Shown one piece after another: positions 27,794 to 37,222 of a stretch of DNA of 64,000 nucleotides. This DNA comes from Sulfitobacter mediterraneus. GTDB lineage: Bacteria > Pseudomonadota > Alphaproteobacteria > Rhodobacterales > Rhodobacteraceae. The position numbers and the translations under genes are program-made. Where the stretch lies: contig NZ_QBKU01000005.1 of assembly GCF_003054325.1 (NCBI RefSeq), positions 265,316 to 329,315 of the forward strand, in the 5' to 3' direction. Numbering within the stretch: the first letter of the stretch is position 1; every line of letters begins with the position of its first letter. The notes under the pieces are model-generated. The model was not told where the DNA came from and searched no databases. It worked only from the letters and a program-made list of their open reading frames with translations.

Positions 27794-28855
27794 TCACACC
27801 GCAGCGAGATGTTTGGCAAAGGTCGCTTCGGCCCGCGCCCAGACACCCGCCTGATCCCCCGCCAATGACCGCAGTGTCGGCAGCAATTGCCCGGCGTAGT
27901 CCTGCGCGCTTTCAAGCGGCAGCATTGACGGCAGGTTATCAATGGCCGTGACATCCAACGGCGGATCATCATGCACCCGCAGCGCCGGTTCCGCCCAAGT
28001 GGTGGTCTTGTCATAGACCTGAACGGGGTTGAAATCGCTGTCCGGATCGCAGGCCACATCGCCAATCACCCGCAGTTTGCGCAGGCTGGCTGGCGCATCA
28101 GGGCGCACGAAGGGCGGCGTGTTCGGGCCGGCCAAAATGCAGTTGAAGAACAAGGTGTGATCCAGAATTTCCGGGAACGGCCCGCCATGTGCCGTTTCGG
28201 CCATGTCCCATCCGGTGACGGTGACGTCCATCGCTTTGCACAGGTCCGCAGCGCCGGTGCCAACCCGCCCCAATGCGCCGATAATCAGCGCATCGGGGGC
28301 CTGATCCATAAACGGGGCCAGTTCCTTGCGCAGGGCGGCTTTCATTGCTTCGGCATTCGGATAGGGGGCGACCGGTCCGGCCATCTCGCCGCGTTGCTGT
28401 GCAGCCCAACATTTGAGAGCAACCGCCGCCCCGGCAAAGCCTGCCCAATACCCAAACGCCGCCACGCGTCGCCCGTTTTCATCGGTCAGATATTCCAGAT
28501 CCAGCAAGGTACCGCCGCCCGCCTTGAACCGTTTGAGCAAGGCCTGTCCGGCAGATTGCCCTTTGAAAGCATGACCAAACATGATGTGTCGGTGCGGCAG
28601 CGGTGTGCCGTCTTCGGGCAGTTCCTTGAGGCCAAAGATGATCGCATCAACGGGGGCATCGGGCCAGCTGTAGGCTGGCGCAATGGTGCACCCGGCGTCT
28701 GCGTAATCCTGCGTTGCAATCACCCGGCTGTCTGACACCTCAACCGTCACGGTAAATCCGGCGGCAAGCAAATCTGCCGCGCCCTCGGGGGTCAATCCGA
28801 CACGGGTTTCATTGTCGCGCTGTTCGGCGCGGACCCATAGATGTGGCATGGTCAT
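27794..28855 (-). CDS. saccharopine dehydrogenase (NAD, lysine-forming), Lys1-like
   Basis: 353 residues of the alanine dehydrogenase/Lys1 fold. RAEQRDNETRVGLTPEGA at the N-terminus, the Rossmann loop IIGALGRVGTGAADL, HIMFGHAFKGQ with the catalytic lysine and histidine pair, and DITCD-like IGDVACDPDSDFNP are typical of yeast Lys1. Because dapB is present at the start of the window, lysine is made by another route, so this enzyme is more likely catabolic. No lysine-ketoglutarate reductase partner lies beside it. It overlaps the upstream GST gene by ATGA. Confidence 0.88.
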   Translation of the reverse strand: MTMPHLWVRAEQRDNETRVGLTPEGAADLLAAGFTVTVEVSDSRVIATQDYADAGCTIAPAYSWPDAPVDAIIFGLKELPEDGTPLPHRHIMFGHAFKGQSAGQALLKRFKAGGGTLLDLEYLTDENGRRVAAFGYWAGFAGAAVALKCWAAQQRGEMAGPVAPYPNAEAMKAALRKELAPFMDQAPDALIIGALGRVGTGAADLCKAMDVTVTGWDMAETAHGGPFPEILDHTLFFNCILAGPNTPPFVRPDAPASLRKLRVIGDVACDPDSDFNPVQVYDKTTTWAEPALRVHDDPPLDVTAIDNLPSMLPLESAQDYAGQLLPTLRSLAGDQAGVWARAEATFAKHLAAV

Positions 28856-29472
28856 AGCATTCCCTTTGCGCGAACGGATTTAACACTGTCCCGCGCATCC
28901 ATGCGGGGAAGAAAGGCATCAATTTCAGGGAAGTCCTTGCGCGGCACGCCGTCCCCCTCAATCCAGTTGCAAACGATAAAGAGGTACAGATCGGCGATGC
29001 TGATCCGGTCCCCCAGAACAAAATCACCGCGCAGGCAATCGGATTGCACGTATTCGGCGCTGGCCCGAACGGTTTGCGGGACTTTGGCCTGCATATCTGC
29101 ATGGCTTTCTGGTTTGTCGGCCCAGCGGCTGCCGCGCATCTTGTGGGCATGGGCGACATGCATGGTCGAGGCCAGATAGAACATCACACTGCGCATATGC
29201 GCGGCCTCTTCGGCATCCGTTGGGATCAACCCGGCCTGCGGCGCGAGATCGGCAATATACTCAAGCAAGGCGCCCGTTTCGGTCAGGATCGTACCTGCCT
29301 CGGTGATCAGCGCGGGCACGCGGCCCTTGGGGTTGATCGCCAAATACTCCGGCTTGGTCTGCGCGGCGGCGGCAAAATCCACCTTCACCGGCTCATAGGC
29401 AAGCCCAGCCTCTTCGAGGCCAAGCGCAACCGCAATCGAGATGGTGCCGGGGGCGTAATAGAGTTTCAGCAT
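28852..29472 (-). CDS. glutathione S-transferase family protein
   Basis: 206 residues. N-terminal thioredoxin-like domain MLKLYYAPGTISIAVALGLEEAG with the SIAV active-site region, the GSH-binding NPKGRVPALITEAGTILTET, and an all-helical C-terminal domain (FVLGDRISIADLYLFIV). Cytoplasmic; substrate unknown. The start has AAGGTGAT before it. It is translationally coupled to the saccharopine dehydrogenase, hinting at a joint role. Confidence 0.9.
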   Translation of the reverse strand: MLKLYYAPGTISIAVALGLEEAGLAYEPVKVDFAAAAQTKPEYLAINPKGRVPALITEAGTILTETGALLEYIADLAPQAGLIPTDAEEAAHMRSVMFYLASTMHVAHAHKMRGSRWADKPESHADMQAKVPQTVRASAEYVQSDCLRGDFVLGDRISIADLYLFIVCNWIEGDGVPRKDFPEIDAFLPRMDARDSVKSVRAKGML

Positions 29473-29483
29473 AAGATCACCTT

Positions 29484-30137
29484 TTAGATATGGGTCTGGG
29501 CAAGACGCCTGTCGGGGGTTTCCAGATGGGGCACCGCGTTGAACAGAACCGGCGACCAATGCCCGCCGATCGGGAACAGCCGGTGCATTGACGTGTGCAT
29601 GATCGCCAGCGCCATGCGGGCCATCGCAGGCACGCTCAGGCCCATGGCCTGTGCCATCACCATTGAGATCAAACCGCCAGATGTGACCACCAATGCGGGG
29701 CCATCCCCCGCCGCGATATCGCGCAACGCGCCTTCGATCCGGTCGTGAAAATGCTGCCAGGTTTCGGGCGTACCTTCCAGCTTGCCGGATTTCCAATACT
29801 CAAACACCGTTGGCAAATGCGAGGTAAAGCTGCCCTGTTCGGTCGGAAACGGCACGCCGTGCTGCTCCTCTAGCAAACTGGCCAGTGTGAAATATTCCAA
29901 CTCGTTCAACCGCGCATCGCGTTCGGCAACCAGACCGGTGGCCATGCCATCGGCGGTTTCGCGGTGGCGGATCAAAGTGCCGGTGAACAGTCTTGTGTGG
30001 TGGCTTCCGGCCTCGCGCAGGTAATGGCCCAGCCAAGCCGCTTGTTCATGGCCCAGATCGCTAAGCCGGTCATAGCTGACCTCGTCTTTGGCACCTGAAT
30101 TGGCCTGCCCGTGGCGGATAAGAGTGATATGCGACAT
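29484..30137 (-). CDS. histidine phosphatase superfamily protein
   Basis: 217 residues of the phosphoglycerate-mutase-like family. The phosphoacceptor motif is LIRHGQANSG, followed by SDLGHEQAAWLG and the second-half SGGLISMVMAQ where a histidine is more usual (SHGG). The last feature means the second catalytic histidine may be displaced. Substrate unknown. The start MSHITLIRHG was chosen over longer forms. It precedes the GST and Lys1-like genes in the same direction. Confidence 0.85.
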   Translation of the reverse strand: MSHITLIRHGQANSGAKDEVSYDRLSDLGHEQAAWLGHYLREAGSHHTRLFTGTLIRHRETADGMATGLVAERDARLNELEYFTLASLLEEQHGVPFPTEQGSFTSHLPTVFEYWKSGKLEGTPETWQHFHDRIEGALRDIAAGDGPALVVTSGGLISMVMAQAMGLSVPAMARMALAIMHTSMHRLFPIGGHWSPVLFNAVPHLETPDRRLAQTHI

Positions 30138-30328
30138 GTCTGAAATTCCTTCTTGCGACTTTGATAGGGCAGCAAGGACCAAGTGAAAAGCCATCCGCGC
30201 CAATACGAAACCTGCGATCACCGCACTGACGTGGTTTGGCGCAAACTTGGGGCAGGGCGTCGGGAATGGGACTCCCGCAAAAACCGACAATTGGCTATAG
30301 AGGCAGCAGCGCTTTTCAGGAGGACAGG

Positions 30329-33097
30329 ATGGCGGACAAGATCACATTCACGCTCGACGGCGAAAAAGTAGAGGCCGAAGCGGGCTTGACGATCTGGGAA
30401 GTGGCCAATGGCCGCGGCCTGAAGATCCCGCATCTGTGCCACAAACCGGCACCGGGCTATCGCCCTGATGGCAATTGCCGCGCCTGTATGGTCGAGATCG
30501 AAGGCGAACGTACGCTGGCGGCCTCCTGTATCCGCGAGCCCAGCGAAGGCATGGTGGTCACCACCAACAACGCCCGCGCCGAAAACGCCCGCAAGATGGT
30601 GATGGAACTCTTGGTCGCGGACCAACCCGCGCCCGAAGTGGCCCATGACCAATCGAGCCACATGTGGGACATGGCCGCGCTGAACGGCGTGAGCGAAAGC
30701 CGGTTTCCCAAGATCGAAGAGGGGCGCATCCCGCTGCTGGATGACAGCCACGTTGCAATGTCGGTCAATCTGGACGCCTGTATCCAATGTGGCCTGTGCG
30801 TGCGTGCCTGCCGCGAGGTGCAGGTCAATGACGTGATCGGCATGTCGGGCCGTGGCCATGACAGCTATCCCACATTCGACATGGCGGACCCGATGGGCGC
30901 CTCCACCTGCGTGGCCTGCGGCGAATGTGTGCAAGCCTGCCCCACGGGCGCGTTGATGCCCTCCACTGTGGTGGACGAAAACCAGGTTGGCGACAGCGCC
31001 GATTTCGACAGCGAAGTCGACAGCATCTGCCCGTTCTGCGGTGTGGGTTGCCAGATCTCGCTCAAGGTCAAGGACGGCAAGGTTAAATATGTCGAGGGCA
31101 TCAATGGCCCCGCGAACGAAGGGCGGCTTTGCGTCAAAGGCCGCTTTGGTTTTGACTATATCCACCACGATCACCGCCTGACCAAACCATTGATCCGCCG
31201 CGACGACGCGCCCGCCAAGGGGTTGAACGTTGATCCCGGCAACTGGCAGGAGTTCTTCCGCGAAGCCTCATGGGATGAAGCCCTCGATTTTGCCGCCAAG
31301 GGTCTCAAAGACATCGGCGGCACGGGCGTTGCTGGCTTTGGCTCTGCCAAATGCACCAACGAAGAGGCCTATCTGTTCCAGAAAATGATCCGCCAAGGGT
31401 TCGGCCATAACAACGTCGATCACTGTACCCGCCTGTGCCATGCATCATCTGTTGCGGCGCTGATGGAGAACGTCGGTTCCGGTGCGGTGTCAGCCACGTT
31501 CAACGAAATCGAGAACGCGGATGTGGCGATTGCTATCGGGTGTAACCCGATTGAAAACCACCCCGTCGCCGCAACCTATTTCAAGCAGTTCACCAAACGC
31601 GGTGGCAAACTGATTGTGATGGATCCGCGCGGTCAGGCGCTCAAGCGGTTCTCAAGCCATATGCTGCAATTCCGCCCCGGCACAGATGTGTCGATGCTGA
31701 ATGCGATCATGCATGTGATTGTCGAAGAGAACCTCTTTGATCAGCAGTACATCGAAGCCTACACCGAGAACTGGGACGCCGAAAAAGAGCACCTCAAGGA
31801 TTTTTCACCTGAAAAAATGGCGGAGGTCTGCGGCATCGACGCCGAGACCCTGCGTGATGTGGCGCGGACCTTTGCAGGTGCCAATGCCGCGATGATCTTC
31901 TGGGGCATGGGGGTCAGCCAGCACATTCACGGCACCGACAATTCGCGCTGCCTGATCTCGCTGGCGTTGATGACCGGTCAAGTGGGCCGCCCCGGCGCGG
32001 GCCTGCATCCGCTGCGCGGCCAGAACAACGTGCAAGGTGCTTCTGACGCGGGTCTGATCCCGATGTTCCTGCCCGATTATCAACCGGTCACCGATGATGG
32101 TGTGCGCAGCGCTTTTACCGAAGTGTGGAAAAGTGAGGACTTCTCCAACCAGAAAGGTCTGACCGTCACCGAGATTATGGATGCGGTGCATGATGGCGAT
32201 ATTCGTGGCATGTATGTGCTGGGTGAAAATCCGGCGATGTCGGACCCCGATGTCGAACATGCCCGCGATGCCTTGGCGAAACTGGATCATCTGGTGGTGC
32301 AGGATATCTTTATCACTGAAACCGCAAATTACGCTGATGTGATTCTGCCCGCTTCGGCCTTTGCCGAAAAGTCCGGCACGGTGACAAACACCAATCGTCA
32401 GGTGCAAATGGGCCGACCCGCTGTGCCGCCCCCCGGCGAGGCGCGTGAGGACTGGTGGATCGAGGTTGAGCTGGCGAAACGTCTGGGTCTTGGCTGGGAC
32501 TATCAAAGCCCTGCCGATGTGTTTGCCGAGATGAAGCAAAACATGAAATCGCTGAACAACATCACCTGGGACCGCCTTGCCGTCGAAAACGCGGTGACCT
32601 ATCCGTCGCTGTCGCCCGAAGATCCCGGTCAACCGATTGTGTTTGGCGATGGTTTCCCGCGTGCCGGTGGCCGCGCCAAATTTACGCCCGCATCGATCAT
32701 CGCACCCGATGACGTGCCGGATCAGGATTATCCGATGATTCTGACGACCGGTCGCCAGTTGGAGCATTGGCACACCGGGTCTATGACCCGCCGCGCCAGT
32801 GTTCTGGACGGTTTGGAGCCAGAGGCAAACTGTTCGCTGCACCCCTCTACGCTGCGCAAGCTGGGCGTGGTTCCCGGCGATCATGTGCGCCTGACCACCA
32901 AACGCGGCTCGATCGAGATTATGGCCCGCGAAGACCGTGCCGTTTCGCCGGACATGGTGTTCCTGCCCTTTGCCTATGTCGAGGCGGCGGCGAATATTCT
33001 GACCAACCCTGCGGTGGATCCTTATGGCAAGATCCCCGAGTTCAAGTTTTCGGCCGTGAAGGTTGAAGCGGCGAACGCCCAGGTTGCGGCAGAGTAA
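30329..33097 (+). CDS. formate dehydrogenase alpha subunit, cysteine type, stand-alone gene
   Basis: 922 residues, cytoplasmic molybdopterin oxidoreductase. N-terminal 2Fe-2S domain (C37, C50, C53, C67); then a region at 100-120 where related FdsA/NuoG proteins have a His-Cys3 4Fe-4S site but the cysteines are missing (DQSSHMWDMAALNG); two ferredoxin clusters (CIQCGLCVRAC and CVACGECVQAC); the 4Fe-4S of the catalytic part (CPFCGVGC); and C370-H371 in CTRLCHASS as the Mo ligand and its histidine, so no selenocysteine. AGGAGGA precedes the ATG. No FdsB/FdsG-type diaphorase genes or FdhD lie nearby. Confidence 0.93.
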   Translation: MADKITFTLDGEKVEAEAGLTIWEVANGRGLKIPHLCHKPAPGYRPDGNCRACMVEIEGERTLAASCIREPSEGMVVTTNNARAENARKMVMELLVADQPAPEVAHDQSSHMWDMAALNGVSESRFPKIEEGRIPLLDDSHVAMSVNLDACIQCGLCVRACREVQVNDVIGMSGRGHDSYPTFDMADPMGASTCVACGECVQACPTGALMPSTVVDENQVGDSADFDSEVDSICPFCGVGCQISLKVKDGKVKYVEGINGPANEGRLCVKGRFGFDYIHHDHRLTKPLIRRDDAPAKGLNVDPGNWQEFFREASWDEALDFAAKGLKDIGGTGVAGFGSAKCTNEEAYLFQKMIRQGFGHNNVDHCTRLCHASSVAALMENVGSGAVSATFNEIENADVAIAIGCNPIENHPVAATYFKQFTKRGGKLIVMDPRGQALKRFSSHMLQFRPGTDVSMLNAIMHVIVEENLFDQQYIEAYTENWDAEKEHLKDFSPEKMAEVCGIDAETLRDVARTFAGANAAMIFWGMGVSQHIHGTDNSRCLISLALMTGQVGRPGAGLHPLRGQNNVQGASDAGLIPMFLPDYQPVTDDGVRSAFTEVWKSEDFSNQKGLTVTEIMDAVHDGDIRGMYVLGENPAMSDPDVEHARDALAKLDHLVVQDIFITETANYADVILPASAFAEKSGTVTNTNRQVQMGRPAVPPPGEAREDWWIEVELAKRLGLGWDYQSPADVFAEMKQNMKSLNNITWDRLAVENAVTYPSLSPEDPGQPIVFGDGFPRAGGRAKFTPASIIAPDDVPDQDYPMILTTGRQLEHWHTGSMTRRASVLDGLEPEANCSLHPSTLRKLGVVPGDHVRLTTKRGSIEIMAREDRAVSPDMVFLPFAYVEAAANILTNPAVDPYGKIPEFKFSAVKVEAANAQVAAE

Positions 33098-33164
33098 GTT
33101 CTGCTTTGATCCAAAGGTGCGCCTGACGGCGCATCCGATATTATTTGGTTGATGAGGGAGCCTT

Positions 33165-33214
33165 GCCCCCTCAAACTCCCCCAGAGTATTTTTTGCCAAA
33201 AAGAAAGAGGGGGC
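33165..33214 (+). repeat. palindromic element covering the M20 hydrolase ribosome-binding site
   Basis: GCCCCCTC pairs with GAGGGGGC at the two ends of a 50-base unit, with two inner stems, ACTC-CCCA-GAGT and a T-run/A-run pair around GCC. The right arm contains the purine-rich ribosome-binding sequence. The inner string CCAGAGTATTTTTTGCCAAA resembles a repeat I recall between genes of many Rhodobacteraceae. Confidence 0.6.
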
Positions 33215-33217
33215 ATC

Positions 33218-34414
33218 ATGCAGATAGATGCGGCGCGATTCCTTGCGGATCTTCATGTTTTGCGCGGATTCGGTGCATCGGGCGTGGGCAAAGGTGTGGT
33301 TCGGCCTGCTTATTCGGCGCCTGATTTGGCGGCCCGCGATTGGTTGGCTGGGCAAATGCGCGCGGCGGGCTTGACCATGGCGGTTGACCCGATGGGCAAT
33401 CTTTTTGGCTTGGCGAATGGCCCGTCGATTTTGCTTGGCTCGCATTCCGACAGTCAGCCTGAGGGCGGATGGCTGGATGGGGCGCTGGGCGTGGTGGCCG
33501 CATTGGAAGTGGCTCGCGCCGCGCGGGAGGCAGGCGGACCTGCAGTTTCTGTGGTGTCCTTTCAGGATGAAGAGGGCCGGTTTGGGGTGACCACGGGATC
33601 GGCGGTTTGGTCCGGGCATTTATCGCAGAATGAGGCTGATGGGTTGGTGGATCACGCGGGGGTGCGATTGGCCGATGCACGGGCTGTGATGGCGGATCGG
33701 GTGACGGGGGATGTTGATCCGGCCGGGTTCACCGGCTTTATCGAGATGCATATCGAGCAGGGGCCGACGCTGGACACCGCGAACGAGCAGATTGGCGTGG
33801 TGACGGATATTGTTGGCATCCGCGATATGAAGATCACATTTGATGGCCAGCAGAACCATGCGGGTACCACGCCTATGCATCTGCGCCGCGATGCCTTTCA
33901 GGCGGTTTCGGCGTTCAACGCATTGCTGAATGATCGGCTGCGCAATGTGGTAACGCCCAGCACGGTTTGGACCATTGGACATCTGGCGCTGCATCCCAAT
34001 GCCTCTTCGATTGTTCCGGGGCGGGCCGTGTTTTCGATGCAATGGCGCGATGGGGATGTGGATCGTTTGGCCCGGATGGAGCAGGTGATCCGGGACACGG
34101 CGGATGAGGTGGCGCAGGCGCGGGGTTTGACGCTGGGCTATGGGCCGCTGTTGGGGCTGGAGCCGGTGGCGATGGACACGCGGTTGCGCGGAGCATTGGC
34201 GGAACAGGCAGAAGCCGTTGCGCCGGGCCGCTGGCGCGAGATGCCGTCGGGGGCGTTACATGATGCCACCAATGTGTCGCGTCTGATGCCTGTGGCGATG
34301 GTGTTTGTGCCGTCCATTGGCGGGATCAGCCATGCTTTTGAAGAGGACACCGACGAGGCGGATCTGGTTGCCGGGCTTGAGGTCTTGGCCGGAGCGGTTG
34401 CGCGGCTGGGTTAG
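33218..34414 (+). CDS. M20 family Zn-dependent amidohydrolase (allantoate amidohydrolase / carbamoylase group)
   Basis: 398 residues of the hydantoinase/N-carbamoyl amino acid hydrolase branch of peptidase family M20. Metal-site residues: H76 and D87 ([19 protein letters not shown]), E118-E119 ([10 protein letters not shown]), then IEMHIEQGP with a ligand histidine, and a C-terminal ISHAFEE histidine. The dimerisation lid has [10 protein letters not shown]. Members include allantoate amidohydrolase, the one step missing in the purine cluster about 9 kb away; N-carbamoyl-amino-acid hydrolase is the alternative. Confidence 0.85.
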   Translation: MQIDAARFLADLHVLRGFGASGVGKGVVRPAYSAPDLAARDWLAGQMRAAGLTMAVDPMGNLFGLANGPSILLGSHSDSQPEGGWLDGALGVVAALEVARAAREAGGPAVSVVSFQDEEGRFGVTTGSAVWSGHLSQNEADGLVDHAGVRLADARAVMADRVTGDVDPAGFTGFIEMHIEQGPTLDTANEQIGVVTDIVGIRDMKITFDGQQNHAGTTPMHLRRDAFQAVSAFNALLNDRLRNVVTPSTVWTIGHLALHPNASSIVPGRAVFSMQWRDGDVDRLARMEQVIRDTADEVAQARGLTLGYGPLLGLEPVAMDTRLRGALAEQAEAVAPGRWREMPSGALHDATNVSRLMPVAMVFVPSIGGISHAFEEDTDEADLVAGLEVLAGAVARLG

Positions 34415-35112
34415 GCCCAGCTGACGTCCCCGAGAAAGATGTAACCCGCGCCATAGATTGTCTTGATCAGCTGCGGGTTTTTGGGGTCTTCGCGCAGTTT
34501 GGTGCGCAGCCGCGATATTCGCACATCCATGGCCCGATCAAAGCTTTCTGATGCTGCACCCCCTAGGCTTTCTTGCATCTGCGTGCGGCTGATCAGACGT
34601 TTGGGGCTGTCGAGGAACAGGCGCAACACTTCACCTTCGGCATGGGAGAACGGGGTTTCGCCGCCTGTGTCATCCTCCAGAATATAACGATCAAAATGTG
34701 CGGTCCAACCGCTGAAGCTGGCGGTGTCACCGGCTTGGGGGGCCGGTTTGGTGTTCCGCAGGCGGGCGCGGATGCGGGCCACGACCTCTGCCGGATCGAA
34801 GGGTTTGATGATGTAATCGTCTGCGCCCAACTCAAGCCCTGTCACACGGTCCTGCACCTGCGAGCGGCCCGAGATGATGATCACAATCGCCCCCTGCTCC
34901 AGCGCCAAACGGTGCACAAGGGTCAGCCCGTCGGTGTCAGGCAAGCTGAGGTCAACGAGGCAGACATCGGGGGCATGTTTGGCCAAAGCCGCCTCGAACG
35001 CGCGGGCGCGGCCAAAGCTGAGGGTGGTAAAACCGGCCTCTTCAAGCACATCAACGAGCATACGGCGGATCTCCGGCTCATCGTCGAGAATGGTGACAAG
35101 CGGTTTGGTCAT
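34411..35112 (-). CDS. OmpR-family response regulator
   Basis: 233 residues: receiver domain 1-120 with the acidic pair D10-D11, phosphoacceptor D54 (CLVDLSLPD), the conserved lysine in YIIKPF; then a winged-helix DNA-binding domain 140-233 ([37 protein letters not shown]). It is coupled by ATGA to the upstream kinase gene and its stop overlaps the stop of the M20 gene. Target genes are not visible; the divergent ligase/Liv operon is a natural candidate. Confidence 0.93.
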   Translation of the reverse strand: MTKPLVTILDDEPEIRRMLVDVLEEAGFTTLSFGRARAFEAALAKHAPDVCLVDLSLPDTDGLTLVHRLALEQGAIVIIISGRSQVQDRVTGLELGADDYIIKPFDPAEVVARIRARLRNTKPAPQAGDTASFSGWTAHFDRYILEDDTGGETPFSHAEGEVLRLFLDSPKRLISRTQMQESLGGAASESFDRAMDVRISRLRTKLREDPKNPQLIKTIYGAGYIFLGDVSWA

Positions 35113-37019
35113 TCGGCAGCAACCTCGTTGGGGGTGATCAGCGCGGCCAGATTGGCGGCAGTGAACGGTTTCTGCAGGACCGGCGCAAGGGTTTGCGCCT
35201 TGAGGAACATCTCGTGGTCCTTGGGCAGGGACGTCATCAGGATAAAGGGCAGCTTTCGGTTCACCCGTTCTGCCAGATCGAGGCCCGTGGCCTCACCGAT
35301 CAGCTGGATATCGGACAGCACCATGGCAATGTCGGGCAGATCCGCCAGCAGGGCCGTGGCCTCATCCGCGCTGGTGGCTTCGATCACCGAATGGCCCAGC
35401 CCCATCAACATATCGCGCACACCGGCCCGCAGATCGTCTTCGTCTTCGACCAGCAAAACCATGCCCGTGGTGGCATGAAGCGCAGGGCGGTAGGGCAGGC
35501 GCAGCACCACTTGGGCCCCGCCGCCCGCGCCATTGGACAGGCGCAGGTCGCCGCCCGCGGATTTGGTCAGATCATAGACCATCGACAGGCCTAGCCCTGA
35601 TCCTTCGCTGCCTTTGGTGGTGAAAAACGGATCAATGCCTTTTTCCAAGGCTTTGGCGGAAAATCCGGGCCCGCTGTCTTGCATCACCCATTCGATCCAG
35701 GTGTCATGCACTGACCGCTGTGACAGGGTGATGTGGCCGCTTTTGCCGCAGGCATCGCGGGCGTTCAGGATCAAGTTCAGCAGGCTGTCCTGCACCATGC
35801 CCTTGTCGAGTAGGGCGAGCGTTTTGGGGGCCTCATCGACCACGGTTAGGGTCATCCCGTCGGGCAATGTGGGTGCGGCCAGCGTTTCGAAATCGCGGAG
35901 GAAAACGCTCAGATCTGTGGCCGAGGGGCGTAGTGCGCGTGGGCCGGTCACATCGGCAATCGCGCTGAGCAAGGCACCGCCGCGCCGCGCCACGGCCAGC
36001 GTGCCTTCGATCAATTCATCCGCCCCGCCCGGCATATCAGGCAGCCGGCCAAGCCGGGATTGCAGGCCAAGGATAATCGTCAGCAGGTTGGAGAAATCAT
36101 GCGCCAGACCGGAGATCATCTGGGCAGCCAATTCGCGCTTGCGGGTTTGTTGCAGTGCGACGCGGGTTTGGGTTTCTTCGGTGATGTCCATCGACAGGAT
36201 GTAGATGCCGCCGCGGGTATCGGGGGTGAAGGCCACGCGGATGCGGCGGGCGCTGTGATCGTCGGTGAATTCAAGCACAGACGGATCGCCAGCATAGGCC
36301 TTGGCAAGCGATGGTGCGATGCGTTCATAGGCGGAAGGGCCCAAAGCCTCACGGCTGGTCAAGCCGATGATATTGCTGGGTCTTCCCGGGATCACGGAGG
36401 ACAGTCGGCGGTTGGAATAGGTGTAGATACCATCGGCGTTCACATGCGCGATATGGGCTGGCATCATCTCGGTGGTCAGGCGGGTGCGGGCCTCACTTTC
36501 GGTGAGCTGGCGTTTGGTTTCCTCAAGTGTGGTGATCATCGCCGCCAGTTCGCGGTTGGTCGCTGACAATTGTTCGGCGTGGGCCAATACCTGATCGCTC
36601 AGGGCGTCGGACCGCGCCCGCAGCAGCGCCTCTTGTTGCTTGGTGCGGGTGATGTCTGTGTAGACCGTGACCCAGCCGCCCTGAGGCAGCGGCGAACCTT
36701 CCACACTGATGGTGCGGCCATTGGCGCGGGTGCGTTCCATGTAATGCGGTTTGAAAGCGCGGGCCTGTTCGACCCGCTCGGTGGCGAATTCCTCAATATC
36801 GGTGACATGGCCATATTCGCCGCGTTTCGCCAGATGCCGGATTGTATCCTCAAACGGGGCTCCGGGGGTGACCAGCGCATCAGGCAGATTGAACATCTGT
36901 TGAAACGGGGCGTTGCAGACCACAAGGCGCAGATCGGAATCGTAGATCGTCAGCGCCTGCACAATCAGGTTCAGCCCTGCGGATGTCATCGCCTTGGTTT
37001 GTGCATCGCTGAGTGTCAT
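35109..37019 (-). CDS. PAS-domain hybrid sensor histidine kinase with C-terminal receiver
   Basis: 636 residues, no transmembrane segment seen, so probably a cytoplasmic sensor. Order: PAS-type domain (residues 10-130), coiled-coil linker, second PAS (175-290), histidine kinase core with H307 in GLAHDFSNLLTII, N/G boxes (NLILNARDACG, GSGLGLSMVYDL), and a receiver domain from about 515 (VLLVEDEDDL, VLSDIQL). The start MTLSDAQTK was chosen over longer forms. The signal is unknown. Confidence 0.92.
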   Translation of the reverse strand: MTLSDAQTKAMTSAGLNLIVQALTIYDSDLRLVVCNAPFQQMFNLPDALVTPGAPFEDTIRHLAKRGEYGHVTDIEEFATERVEQARAFKPHYMERTRANGRTISVEGSPLPQGGWVTVYTDITRTKQQEALLRARSDALSDQVLAHAEQLSATNRELAAMITTLEETKRQLTESEARTRLTTEMMPAHIAHVNADGIYTYSNRRLSSVIPGRPSNIIGLTSREALGPSAYERIAPSLAKAYAGDPSVLEFTDDHSARRIRVAFTPDTRGGIYILSMDITEETQTRVALQQTRKRELAAQMISGLAHDFSNLLTIILGLQSRLGRLPDMPGGADELIEGTLAVARRGGALLSAIADVTGPRALRPSATDLSVFLRDFETLAAPTLPDGMTLTVVDEAPKTLALLDKGMVQDSLLNLILNARDACGKSGHITLSQRSVHDTWIEWVMQDSGPGFSAKALEKGIDPFFTTKGSEGSGLGLSMVYDLTKSAGGDLRLSNGAGGGAQVVLRLPYRPALHATTGMVLLVEDEDDLRAGVRDMLMGLGHSVIEATSADEATALLADLPDIAMVLSDIQLIGEATGLDLAERVNRKLPFILMTSLPKDHEMFLKAQTLAPVLQKPFTAANLAALITPNEVAAE

Positions 37020-37222
37020 CGCGCCCCCTGCCTTATCGCTAACACCCAAAACGGGCATGCGCCAAGGGTGCAAACAGGACTTTTTGCTGTGTAACAATTC
37101 GTAAGGATTGAGAAAACTTCAGGAAAAAGTTGACCGCCAGTCTAAACCCAACATCCTTGTGAGGAAGAGAATCGCACAAGTGATCTGGCCTGCCAAAGTG
37201 GCGGGTATGGGAGGAATACAAA

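Noticed and set aside
31805..33619. 604-residue minus-strand frame opposite the formate dehydrogenase and M20 genes
   Set aside because: It is a shadow of GC-rich coding strands; it spans two real genes with strong motifs and has no recognisable motif of its own.
37098..37222. Sigma-54 promoter before the ligase gene
   Set aside because: No TGGCAC-N5-TTGC match at correct spacing; the TTGACC present has no good -10 at 16-18 bases.
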